Positions 1 through 6,824 are shown, numbered from the stretch's first letter. The stretch is 8,196 bases of DNA from an uncultured Acidimicrobiaceae bacterium (GCA_913054115.1 CAJXIS010000086.1:1-8196), one strand, 5' to 3'. The notes: generated by a model from the letters alone, not told the origin. Numbers and translations: made by a program.

Positions 1-1051
1 CACCCTGCCCGGCATGACCGTCGTGTGCGGCGACAGCCACACCAGCACCCACGGGGCATTCGGCGCCCTGGCGTTCGGCATCGGAACCAGCGAGGTCGAA
101 CACGTCATGGCGACCCAGACGCTCCCCCAGCAGCGGCCGGGCACGCTCGCCGTCACGGTCAACGGCACGCTGCCCGAGGGCTCGACGGCCAAGGACGTGA
201 TCCTGGCGATCATCGGCAAGCTCGGCACCGGCGGCGGCATCGGCTCCGTCATCGAGTACCGGGGCGAGGTGATCCGCAGCCTCTCGATGGAGGGCCGCAT
301 GACCGTGTGCAACATGTCGATCGAGGCGGGCGCCAAGGCCGGCCTGATCGCCCCCGACGACACCACCTTCGACTACCTCGAGGGCCGTGCCCACGCCCCG
401 AAGGGTGCCGACTGGGACGCCGCCGTCGCCGAATGGCGGTCGCTGGTGACCGACGACGACGCCGAGTTCGACCATGAGGTCGTGCTCGACGGCGGCGACA
501 TCGTCCCGCACGTGAGCTGGGGCACGAACCCCGGCCAGGTCACGCGCCTCGACGGGTCGGTCCCCGATCCGGACGCCTTCGACGACCCGGCGGCACGCGA
601 GTCCGCAGCCCGGGCACTCGAGTACATGGGGCTGACCGCCGGCACGCCGATGCGCGACATCCCCGTCGACACGGTGTTCATCGGCTCGTGCACCAACAGC
701 CGCATCGAGGACCTGCGGGCCGTGGCGCAGATCGTCGAGGGCCGCCGGGTCAAAGACGGCGTCCGCACGCTGGTCGTACCCGGATCTGGTGCGGTGAAGG
801 CGCAAGCCGAGGCCGAGGGCATCCCCGAGATCCTGATCGCCGCCGGCTTCGACTGGCGCGAACCGGGATGTTCGATGTGCCTGGCCATGAACCCCGACAA
901 GCTGACCGACGGCGAGCGCTGCGCCAGCACCAGCAACCGCAACTTCGAGGGCCGCCAGGGCCGGGGCGGACGCACCCACCTGGTCTCGCCGGCCGTGGCA
1001 GCCGCCACCGCCATCGCCGGCACCTTCGCCACGCCGGCCGACCTGGACTGA
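1..1051 (+). CDS. leuC: 3-isopropylmalate dehydratase large subunit LeuC, 5' end missing
   Basis: LeuC pairs with LeuD to isomerise 2-isopropylmalate to 3-isopropylmalate in leucine synthesis, in the cytoplasm. The reading frame is open from the left edge (first full codon at base 2) to TGA at 1049-1051. About 349 residues are visible; by comparison with the roughly 466-residue E. coli protein, some 120 N-terminal residues lie outside. Aconitase-family signatures are clear: VCGDSHTSTHGAFGALAFGIG near the visible start, IGSCTNSRIEDLR, and PGCSMCLAMNPD, followed by the near-invariant run CASTSNRNFEGRQGRGGRTH. The three Cys codons that would ligate the [4Fe-4S] cluster are at 689-691, 869-871 and 878-880, so the protein looks catalytically intact. 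The ATG at 14 is internal, not the start. leuD follows after 12 bases, which indicates co-transcription and stoichiometric translation. The promoter is outside the window. Confidence 0.98.
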   Translation, partial: TLPGMTVVCGDSHTSTHGAFGALAFGIGTSEVEHVMATQTLPQQRPGTLAVTVNGTLPEGSTAKDVILAIIGKLGTGGGIGSVIEYRGEVIRSLSMEGRMTVCNMSIEAGAKAGLIAPDDTTFDYLEGRAHAPKGADWDAAVAEWRSLVTDDDAEFDHEVVLDGGDIVPHVSWGTNPGQVTRLDGSVPDPDAFDDPAARESAARALEYMGLTAGTPMRDIPVDTVFIGSCTNSRIEDLRAVAQIVEGRRVKDGVRTLVVPGSGAVKAQAEAEGIPEILIAAGFDWREPGCSMCLAMNPDKLTDGERCASTSNRNFEGRQGRGGRTHLVSPAVAAATAIAGTFATPADLD

Positions 1052-1063
1052 GAGGAGATCGCC

Positions 1064-1657
1064 ATGGAGGCCGTCGAGATCGTGTCGGGCACCGCCGTGC
1101 CCCTGCGCCGTTCGGACGTCGACACCGACCAGATCATCCCCAGCGACTGGCTCAAGCGCATCGAGCGCACCGGCTTCGAGAAGGGCCTGTTCTCCGAGTG
1201 GCGCGACAACCGCGACTTCGTCCTCAACGACGAGCGCTTCGAGGGGGCGTGCGTGCTGGTGGCCGGCCCCAACTTCGGGACGGGCTCGTCGCGCGAACAC
1301 GCCGTGTGGGCGATCCAGCAGTACGGCTTCCGGGCGGTCGTGTCGCCCCGGTTCGCCGACATCTTCCGCAACAACTGCACGAAGAACGGCCTGGTGCCGG
1401 TGCAGGTACCGGCCGAGGTGGGCGAGGCGCTGCTCGACGCCGTCGAGGCCGACCCCGACCTGATGATCGTGGTCGACGTGGCGAACCTCACCCTCGAGGC
1501 CCCCGACGCCGGCATCTCGTGCTCGTTCCCGCTGGATGCCTCGACCCGCGAGCGCTTCCTCCATGGGCTCGACGACATCAGCATCACCATCCGCCACGAG
1601 GGCGACATCGACGCCTTCGAGGCCTCGCGTCCGGCCTGGCTGCCAACCACCGCCTGA
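1064..1657 (+). CDS. leuD: 3-isopropylmalate dehydratase small subunit LeuD
   Basis: This is the small swivelling subunit that completes the isopropylmalate isomerase active site with LeuC. Its 197 residues match the usual family length of about 200. The N-terminal signature SDVDTDQIIPSDWLKRIERTGFE begins around residue 17, and the substrate-loop motif NFGTGSSREHA lies at residues 70-80. Next comes the conserved PRFADIFRNNCTKNGL segment. The ATG start is supported by AGGAG at 1053-1057, six bases upstream and overlapping the leuC stop region, so translation is probably coupled. The downstream gap to the lipoprotein gene is only 80 bases and already contains that gene's own promoter. I see no convincing terminator after leuD, so read-through from leuCD into the lipoprotein gene is possible. 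leuB is not in view. Confidence 0.98.
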   Translation: MEAVEIVSGTAVPLRRSDVDTDQIIPSDWLKRIERTGFEKGLFSEWRDNRDFVLNDERFEGACVLVAGPNFGTGSSREHAVWAIQQYGFRAVVSPRFADIFRNNCTKNGLVPVQVPAEVGEALLDAVEADPDLMIVVDVANLTLEAPDAGISCSFPLDASTRERFLHGLDDISITIRHEGDIDAFEASRPAWLPTTA

Positions 1658-1674
1658 AAAACTTTTCGCCGGCG

Positions 1675-1701
1675 GGAACCTCCGGCCCGGCCGAGATCGT
1701 C
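1675..1701 (+). promoter_or_regulatory. ECF sigma-type promoter (copy 1) for the beta-propeller lipoprotein
   Basis: GGAACC at 1675-1680 is followed by 17 bases and CGTC at 1698-1701. A -35 with an AAC core and a -10 with CGTC at 16-18 base spacing is the established pattern for many ECF sigma factors. The predicted start of transcription is near 1708, leaving a leader of about 30 bases before the ATG at 1738, with GGAG at 1729-1732. The same elements at the same 17-base spacing recur at 4288-4314. The 24 bases at 1695-1718, covering the -10 and early leader, are identical to 4308-4331, while the 17-base spacers differ at many positions. Functional assignment is inference from this repeat. 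Confidence 0.7.
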
Positions 1702-1737
1702 TGAGACACTGGAACGACCCCCAGAACCGGAGCCACC

Positions 1738-4221
1738 ATGCGTCGCCTTGCCACCATCCTGCTGACCTTCGCCTTCGTCGCCTCTGCCTGCGGCAGCGAC
1801 ACGACCGATCCCGGGGCGTCCGGCACGACGACGCTCCCCGACCGGAACTCGACCCCGACCACCACCTCGGGCGGCCACGGCACCACGACCGTCACCACGA
1901 CGACCGGGCCGGGCACCACGACCGTCACCACGACGACCGGGCCGGGCACCACGATCACCACCACCACGACCGGGCCGGGCACCACCACCGTCACGACCCT
2001 GCCGGTCATCGAACTGGGCGACCTCACGTTCGTGAGCGCCCTGGTGCCGTTCACGGCCTGCGACGACCTGCTCACCTACCTGCGGGCCGAGGCCTCGGCG
2101 CGGGTGGGGCCCTACGGCCTGCAGGGCGGCGGCTGGTACGGCGGCCCTGGCATCTTCTTCGATGACACGATGAGGATGTCGGTCGACGTCGCCATGGCCA
2201 TGCCCGAATCGGTGCCGATGGGAGGAGGGTCTGACGCTCCGACTGCGTCAAACAAAGTTGCGGCACAGGCCGATGGCGGCTCTTCGAGCCTGGAGGCCGG
2301 CGTCGACTTCTCCGGCACCAACGTCCAGGAGCTCGGGATCGACGAGCCCGACCTCATCAAGACCGACGGCACCCGGATCCTCATCGTGGAGGACGAGTGG
2401 CTGCACCACGTCGACGTCTCGGGTGAGGCGGCCGTGCTCACAGATTCGATCAGGTTGACCGGACACTGGGGCTCCGAGATGCTGCTCGAGGGCGACCGAC
2501 TCCTCGTGCTGGCCCGGACCGACGGCTACGCGGAGGAAGGCAGTGCCACCGACAGCGCCACGAGCCGCCTGGTCGCCCCCGGGTCATGGAAGTCGCTGAC
2601 CAGCCTCGTCGAGGTCGACCTGTCCGACCCGGCCGACCTGCAGGTCACCGGCACCCTGACCGTCGAGGGCAACTACGTCAGCGCACGAGTCGTCAACGGC
2701 GCAGCACGGGTGGTCGTCACCAGCGGCCCCGAGCAGCTGCCGTTCGTCTACCCGCAGAACGAGGCCGGCGAGAAGCGGGCCACCGAGTTCAACCGCCAGA
2801 TCATCGCCGAGACCGTGGTCGCCGACTGGCTGCCGTCCTACGTCCACGAGGACGCCGACGGCACCCTCACCGACGGCCTGCTGGTCGACTGCGACCGGGT
2901 GTCACATCCCACCGAGTTCGCAGGCTTCTCGACGCTCTCGGTGGTCACCGTCGACCTGACTGCCCCGATGGGCATCCCCGATGCCACCTCGGTACTGGCC
3001 GACGGACAGACCATCTACGCCGGCGGCGGACACCTCTACGTGGCCACCACCAGCTACGTCGATACGACACTGCTCGATGACGAGGGCTCGTGGCAGGAGA
3101 TGGAACGGAACTACGCCACCTCGATCCACCAGTTCGACGTGTCCGACCCCACGGCCACGGTTTACGTCGGCTCCGGATCGGTCCCGGGCCACGTGCTCAA
3201 CCAGTTCTCGATGTCGGAGCACAACGGCAACCTGCGGGTGGCCACCACGGTCGGGAGCCCCTGGGGATTCAGCGACGAGAGCGAGTCGGTCATCACCGTG
3301 CTGGCGGCCGACACGGGTGACGACCTCACCCAGGTCGGCCAGGTGGGCGACATGGGCAGGGGCGAGCGCATCTACTCGGTGCGCTTCGTCGGCGACGTCG
3401 GCTACGTCGTGACCTTCCGCCAGACCGACCCCTTCTACACGATCGACCTCTCCGACCCGGCCAACCCCGTCGTGCGCGGCGAGCTCAAGATCACCGGCTA
3501 CAGCGGCTACCTGCACCCGATCTCCGACGGCCTCGTGCTCGGCATCGGCCAGGAGGCCACCGAGACCGGCCGCACGCTCGGCACCAAGGTGACGCTGTTC
3601 GACGTCTCCGACCTCGACAACCCGACGGCACTCGACACATGGGCGCCCGGCGGCGGTGGCTCCAGCTCCGCCGAGTGGGACCACCGGGCGTTCCTGTGGT
3701 GGGCACCCCTCGACCTGGCCGTGCTGCCCTTCCAGGACTGGAGCACCGGCGAAGCAGCCGCCGTGGCCCTGCGCATCGCCGACGGCACGATCACCGAGGT
3801 CGGCCGCATCGACCACTCTCCGGACGACGACGAGGAGGCGCCGCTCGTCGAGCCGCCGTGCCCGACCGTCGACCCATCCGACCTCGGCGTCGGCGAGGGC
3901 GAGGTCTTCTGGGGCATGTCCATCGACAACATCGTGTTCATGTTCTGCGACGACGACGGTGTGTACCCGCAGATGAAGGGATTCTCCTGCGAGTCCCTCC
4001 CCGGCGAAGAGGCGATCGGGTATGCGGAGGAGTTCGGCATCGGCGACCTCACCGTCCCCGAGGACACGATGTTCACCGCCTGCTGGCCCCAGAACTACGA
4101 GTGGCAGCGCCCGATCCAGCGCACGCTCATCATCGGCGAAGACCTCTGGTCCTACAGCTACGGGCGCCTCCAGGCCAACGCCCTCGACGACCTGGCCCGC
4201 CTCGACACCGTGCTCCTCTGA
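1738..4221 (+). CDS. Large secreted lipoprotein with COG4880-type beta-propeller domain
   Basis: This 827-residue protein is predicted to be exported and lipid-anchored. Its signal peptide MRRLATILLTFAFVASAC ends in an A-S-A-C lipobox with Cys18. A Thr/Gly/Pro-rich linker (about residues 28-89) would lift the folded domain off the membrane. The domain begins near residue 104 with PFTACDDLLTYLRAEA. It contains GTNVQELGIDEPDLIKTDG (193-211), which resembles the hallmark of the beta-propeller family PF09826/COG4880, and LNQFSMSEHNGNLRVATT (487-504). Blade-like repeats with a [L/V]SD core recur at residues 294-301, 467-474, 570-577 and 622-629. The C-terminal part has five Cys residues (708, 737, 751, 782 and the earlier 385 or 108) that could form disulfides. 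The biochemical role of this family is not established; extracellular binding or scaffolding is only a guess. The start is supported by GGAG five bases upstream and by the signal peptide. A second, decayed copy lies directly downstream. Confidence 0.9.
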   Translation: MRRLATILLTFAFVASACGSDTTDPGASGTTTLPDRNSTPTTTSGGHGTTTVTTTTGPGTTTVTTTTGPGTTITTTTTGPGTTTVTTLPVIELGDLTFVSALVPFTACDDLLTYLRAEASARVGPYGLQGGGWYGGPGIFFDDTMRMSVDVAMAMPESVPMGGGSDAPTASNKVAAQADGGSSSLEAGVDFSGTNVQELGIDEPDLIKTDGTRILIVEDEWLHHVDVSGEAAVLTDSIRLTGHWGSEMLLEGDRLLVLARTDGYAEEGSATDSATSRLVAPGSWKSLTSLVEVDLSDPADLQVTGTLTVEGNYVSARVVNGAARVVVTSGPEQLPFVYPQNEAGEKRATEFNRQIIAETVVADWLPSYVHEDADGTLTDGLLVDCDRVSHPTEFAGFSTLSVVTVDLTAPMGIPDATSVLADGQTIYAGGGHLYVATTSYVDTTLLDDEGSWQEMERNYATSIHQFDVSDPTATVYVGSGSVPGHVLNQFSMSEHNGNLRVATTVGSPWGFSDESESVITVLAADTGDDLTQVGQVGDMGRGERIYSVRFVGDVGYVVTFRQTDPFYTIDLSDPANPVVRGELKITGYSGYLHPISDGLVLGIGQEATETGRTLGTKVTLFDVSDLDNPTALDTWAPGGGGSSSAEWDHRAFLWWAPLDLAVLPFQDWSTGEAAAVALRIADGTITEVGRIDHSPDDDEEAPLVEPPCPTVDPSDLGVGEGEVFWGMSIDNIVFMFCDDDGVYPQMKGFSCESLPGEEAIGYAEEFGIGDLTVPEDTMFTACWPQNYEWQRPIQRTLIIGEDLWSYSYGRLQANALDDLARLDTVLL
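1879..2004 (+). repeat. 33-bp coding tandem repeat (Thr-rich linker)
   Basis: Two identical 33-bp units (1879-1911 and 1912-1944) encode GTTTVTTTTGP. A third diverged unit (1945-1977) and a partial fourth (1978-2004) follow. The array lies in the linker after the lipobox, at residues 48-89. All units keep frame, so copy-number change would alter linker length without disrupting the protein. A possible role is a flexible, perhaps glycosylated stalk; this is inference from composition. Confidence 0.9.
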
Positions 4222-4248
4222 GATTCGACTGAATGCGGGAACCCGAAT

Positions 4249-4280
4249 GGCCCGCCGTCCGCTCCAGCGGGCGGCGGGTC
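4249..4280 (+). terminator. Strong GC-rich hairpin after the beta-propeller gene
   Basis: The arms GGCCCGCCGTCCGC (4249-4262) and GCGGGCGGCGGGTC (4267-4280) pair along about 14 positions, with U-G wobbles, around the loop TCCA. It starts 28 bases after the stop codon at 4219-4221 and ends just before the second ECF-type promoter. No T-tract follows, so it is not a canonical intrinsic terminator. It may be a T-less terminator of the kind proposed in actinobacteria, an mRNA 3' stabiliser, or a boundary between the two transcription units. Confidence 0.45.
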
Positions 4281-4287
4281 CGCGTCG

Positions 4288-4314
4288 GGAACCAGACGGG
4301 TCCCCCGGATCGTC
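4288..4314 (+). promoter_or_regulatory. ECF sigma-type promoter (copy 2) for the decayed paralogue
   Basis: GGAACC at 4288-4293, 17 bases, then CGTC at 4311-4314, exactly the geometry of the promoter at 1675-1701. The block 4308-4331 is base-for-base identical to 1695-1718. The spacer differs markedly, which suggests the contact elements rather than the whole region have been kept. The predicted transcription start is near 4321, and GGAG at 4340-4343 sits seven bases before the ATG at 4351. Because the gene behind it is broken, this promoter may now mainly drive the YGYD-repeat lipoprotein gene downstream. Confidence 0.65.
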
Positions 4315-4350
4315 TGAGACACTGGAACGACACCGACACGGAGACATCCC

Positions 4351-4618
4351 ATGCGTCGCATCGCAGTAGTCCTGCTGGCCCTGAGCTTCGTCGCCGCCGC
4401 CTGCGCCTCCGAGGACCAGGCGTTGCCCGCCACCACGACGGTGACCACGACGTGAAGCCGGTCAGGCCATCGCCTACTGCTCGACCTACTACTACCCGTA
4501 CAACCCGCCGATCGAACGCACGCTCGTCATCGGCGACGACCTGTGGTCGTACAGCAACGGCCGGGTGCAGGCCAACGCCCTCGCCGACCTGGCACGCATC
4601 GACGCCATCGACTTCTAG
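4351..4618 (+). pseudogene. Collapsed, frameshifted paralogue of the beta-propeller lipoprotein
   Basis: The 5' part (4351-4455) encodes a 34-residue ORF: signal peptide MRRIAVVLLALSFVAAAC, an acidic stretch, then a Thr-rich run ending at TGA 4453-4455. This matches the start of the upstream lipoprotein and has its own GGAG ribosome site. The 3' part (about 4445-4618, a different frame, stop TAG 4616-4618) encodes a segment containing RTLVIGDDLWSYSNGRVQAN. This matches the last ~46 residues of the upstream protein, with 23 of 31 residues identical across the core and a Cys at the equivalent position. Everything between, about 740 residues, is absent, and the two remnants are out of frame. The substitutions are mostly conservative (I/V, E/D, L/I), so the copy probably diverged as a working gene before the deletion. 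A translated 34-residue mini-lipoprotein from the 5' part remains possible. The junction lies within about 4446-4465. Confidence 0.85.
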
Positions 4619-4670
4619 CCGACAGGAGCCATCGCGGCCTCGACGACGCGTGGCTGCGAGACTCGCCGCC

Positions 4671-5249
4671 GTGCGGCGCGTCTTCCTGTTCCTGCCTCTG
4701 ATCGCCCTCGCTGCCTGCGGCGGGGACGACAACGGGCCGGTCACCCGAGACGCCGTGCTCTCGACGACATCGACGACCACGACCGTGGCACCGACCACGA
4801 CTCTGGCACCGACGACTTCCACGACGACCGTGGCACCGACCACGACTCTGGCACCGACGACTTCCACGACGACCGTCGTCGAGGTGTTGCAGGAAGACAG
4901 CAGCGCCCTCGACGATTATGGGTCGGGCCGGGCCTCAGGAATCGCCTATGGCGGTGACGCGGCGTACGGATACGACAGCGCCTACGGATACGACGCGGCG
5001 TACGGATACGACAGCGCCTACGGATACGACGCGGCGTACGGATACGACAGCGCCTACGGCGGCGACTGCGCCTACGGATACGACAGCGTCGGCGACTACG
5101 ACTGCCTGTTCGGTCACTACTACCTGGCCACCGAGTCGGGCAGCGTCGTGCTCGCCATGAGCGTGCTGTTCACCGTCACCCTCCTCGGCGGCATGGTGAC
5201 GATGGCCTGGCAGGCGCTGCGCCGCGACGAGGAACCTGCCGAGGCCTGA
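4671..5249 (+). CDS. Small lipoprotein with YGYD hexapeptide array and C-terminal membrane helix
   Basis: I do not recognise a family. From GTG 4671 the protein has 192 residues: signal peptide MRRVFLFLPLIALAAC with an L-A-A-C lipobox (Cys16), a Thr/Pro/Ala-rich linker (about 31-82), and eight consecutive hexads of the form AYGYD plus A, S or C (92-139). A degenerate VGDYDC follows, then one hydrophobic helix (about 159-180) and a short charged tail starting RRDEE. With the lipid outside and RR next to the helix, the array is predicted to be extracytoplasmic and tethered at both ends. Cys133 and Cys145 flank its end. GTG 4671 is chosen because MRR plus a hydrophobic core mirrors the two upstream lipoproteins; GTG 4650 is the alternative. 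AGGAG at 4624-4628 is too distant for either. The open frame extends further upstream, but that part overlaps the pseudogene and looks non-coding. No promoter is visible directly upstream, so it may depend on the promoter at 4288. Confidence 0.8.
   Translation: MRRVFLFLPLIALAACGGDDNGPVTRDAVLSTTSTTTTVAPTTTLAPTTSTTTVAPTTTLAPTTSTTTVVEVLQEDSSALDDYGSGRASGIAYGGDAAYGYDSAYGYDAAYGYDSAYGYDAAYGYDSAYGGDCAYGYDSVGDYDCLFGHYYLATESGSVVLAMSVLFTVTLLGGMVTMAWQALRRDEEPAEA
4781..4870 (+). repeat. Perfect 45-bp tandem duplication in the Thr-rich linker
   Basis: Bases 4781-4825 and 4826-4870 are identical, with six bases of a further unit after them. Each copy encodes the 15 residues TVAPTTTLAPTTSTT. Perfect DNA identity implies a recent slippage or duplication event that preserved frame. 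Confidence 0.95.
4944..5087 (+). repeat. 18-bp/36-bp coding tandem array encoding YGYD hexads
   Basis: Eight in-frame 18-bp units encode AYG[Y/G]D followed by A, S or C. They form a higher-order 36-bp period: 4959-4994 and 4995-5030 are identical, and 5031-5066 differs only at three bases near its end, where Gly-Tyr becomes Gly-Gly. The outer hexads (first and seventh) carry AYGGD. The alternating codon choice (GCG/GCC for Ala) is kept between units, showing that the array grew by DNA duplication rather than by convergence. Confidence 0.95.
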
Positions 5250-6824
5250 TCAGCCGAGGTGGCCGGGGCGATCCACGGCGTTGGGGTCCTCGCCGGAGGC
5301 CCGCACCCGGGCGATCTTGTTGAGTGCGGCCACGAACGCACGCGCCGACGCCTCGACCACGTCGGTCGAGAGGCCGCGTCCCGAGACCTTGACGCCGTCG
5401 CTGCTCTCGAACGAAAGCGTCACGTCGGCCAGGGCATCGACACCACCGGTCACCGACATGACCGAATAGTCGGTCAGGCGACCATCGACGCCGGTGGCCT
5501 GCTTGATGGCGGTGCACGAGGCGTCGACCATCCCGTCGCCCGTGGCGGACACCTCGACCCGCTGGCCGGCCACCTGCAGCACCAGGTCGGCGGCAGGGGT
5601 GTTCACGGTGCCACCGCGCACATCGAGGCTCACGAGCTCGTACTCATGATGGATGGGTCCACCGAGCTCCTCGGCAACGAGCGCCTCGAGGTCGGCATCG
5701 GTGAGCTGGATCTTGCGGTCGGCCAGCTCCTTGAAGCGTGTGAAGGCAGCGTTGAGGGCGTCGCCCTGGATCTCGATGCCCATCTTGTGGAGCGTGTCCT
5801 TGAAGGCCGCCCGACCCGAGTGCTTGCCGAGCACGATCTTGCTCTCGCCGGCACCGACCGCCTGCGGGTCCATGATCTCGTAGGTCGTGCGCTCGTTGAG
5901 CACCCCGTGCTGGTGGATGCCTGCCTCGTGGGAAAAGGCGTTGCGCCCGACCACGGCCTTGTTGAACTGCACCGGGTAGCCCGTGAGGCGGCTCACCATG
6001 CGGCTGGAGCGGGCCAACTCGCTGATCTCGATGCCGACCTCGATGTCCGGGAACTGCTCCGAGCGCGTGCGGATGGCCATGACGATCTCCTCCATGGCTG
6101 CGTTGCCAGCCCGCTCGCCGATGCCGTTGACCGTGCACTCCACCTGGCGCGCCCCAGCGGTCACGGCCGCAAGCGAGTTGGCGACGGCGAGGCCGAGGTC
6201 GTTGTGGCAGTGCGTGCTGATCACGTAGTCGCCCGACACCCGCTCGCGAATGGCCCGGATGCGCTCGGCCCACTCGTCCGGCACGGCGAATCCGACGGTG
6301 TCGGGGATGTTGAGGGTGCCGGCACCGTTGTCGACCGCCGCCTGGAGCACGTCGCACATGAAGTCGAAGTCGGAGCGGGAGGCGTCCTCCGGCGAGAACT
6401 CGACGTCGTCGGTGTACTCACGAGCCCGGGACACCGCCGAGATCGCCTCGGCCAGCACCTGTTCGGGGCTCATGCGCAACTTATGCTCCATGTGGGTGGG
6501 GCTGGTGGCGATGAACGTGTGGATCCGGCGCTTCTCGGCGGGCTCGATGGCCTCCCAGCAGCGGTCGATGTCCTTGTGGGCGGTGCGGGAAAGGCCGCAG
6601 ATGACCGGACCGCGCACCGACTTGGCGATGGCGTGCACGGCGTCGAAGTCGCCCTGGCTGGCGATCGGGAAGCCGGCCTCGATGTAGTCGACGCCCAGGC
6701 GCGCCAGCTGGTCCGCGATCTCGAGCTTCTCGCCGACGTCCAGCGAGATGCCCGGGGATTGTTCGCCGTCGCGGAGGGTGGTGTCGAAGATGACCACCCG
6801 TTCCGTAGCTGTCGTTGCGCTCAT
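5250..6824 (-). CDS. leuA: 2-isopropylmalate synthase LeuA
   Basis: LeuA condenses acetyl-CoA with 2-oxoisovalerate, the committed and leucine-inhibited step of leucine synthesis. The 524 residues fit the E. coli-type enzyme of about 520. The catalytic TIM barrel shows FDTTLRDGEQSPG (13-25, with R18 and D19), the metal-binding HCHNDLGLA (205-213), and GERAGNAAMEEIV (236-248). NAFSHEAGIHQHGVL (295-309) and GKHSGRAAF (333-341) follow. The C-terminal regulatory region (about 395-510) includes GRGLSTDVVEASARAF, typical of the leucine-binding domain, which argues against citramalate or homocitrate synthase lacking it. The ATG has AGGA (plus-strand 6832-6835) seven bases upstream. Transcription is probably controlled by the leader peptide and hairpin at 6903-6992. 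The stop codon directly abuts the stop of the convergent YGYD-lipoprotein gene. Confidence 0.97.
   Translation of the reverse strand: MSATTATERVVIFDTTLRDGEQSPGISLDVGEKLEIADQLARLGVDYIEAGFPIASQGDFDAVHAIAKSVRGPVICGLSRTAHKDIDRCWEAIEPAEKRRIHTFIATSPTHMEHKLRMSPEQVLAEAISAVSRAREYTDDVEFSPEDASRSDFDFMCDVLQAAVDNGAGTLNIPDTVGFAVPDEWAERIRAIRERVSGDYVISTHCHNDLGLAVANSLAAVTAGARQVECTVNGIGERAGNAAMEEIVMAIRTRSEQFPDIEVGIEISELARSSRMVSRLTGYPVQFNKAVVGRNAFSHEAGIHQHGVLNERTTYEIMDPQAVGAGESKIVLGKHSGRAAFKDTLHKMGIEIQGDALNAAFTRFKELADRKIQLTDADLEALVAEELGGPIHHEYELVSLDVRGGTVNTPAADLVLQVAGQRVEVSATGDGMVDASCTAIKQATGVDGRLTDYSVMSVTGGVDALADVTLSFESSDGVKVSGRGLSTDVVEASARAFVAALNKIARVRASGEDPNAVDRPGHLG

Noticed and set aside
1656..1686. GAAAAACTTTTC and GCCGG/CCGGC inverted repeats after leuD as a terminator
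   Set aside because: Stems of only 5 bp with no following T-run, and the second one overlaps the ECF -35 element.
373..1878. 501-codon open frame on the minus strand over leuC/leuD
   Set aside because: Low-complexity Arg/Ser/Pro-rich translation antisense to two certain genes; a typical high-GC shadow.
4235..4259. A third GGAACC (4238-4243) upstream of a CGTC (4256-4259) as another ECF promoter
   Set aside because: Spacing is only 12 bases, and the second element lies inside the hairpin arm.
2902..4347. 481-codon open frame on the minus strand opposite the beta-propeller gene
   Set aside because: No recognisable domain, and it would antisense a gene with signal peptide, lipobox and family motifs.
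4233..4670. Long upstream extension of the YGYD-lipoprotein reading frame, beginning at ATG 4233
   Set aside because: It crosses the hairpin, the second ECF promoter and the decayed paralogue in another frame; the signal peptide would be internal. It is an open frame from high GC, not coding.
4944..5087. Short regular repeats considered as a CRISPR array
   Set aside because: Units are contiguous with no spacers, in frame, and encode a hexapeptide array.
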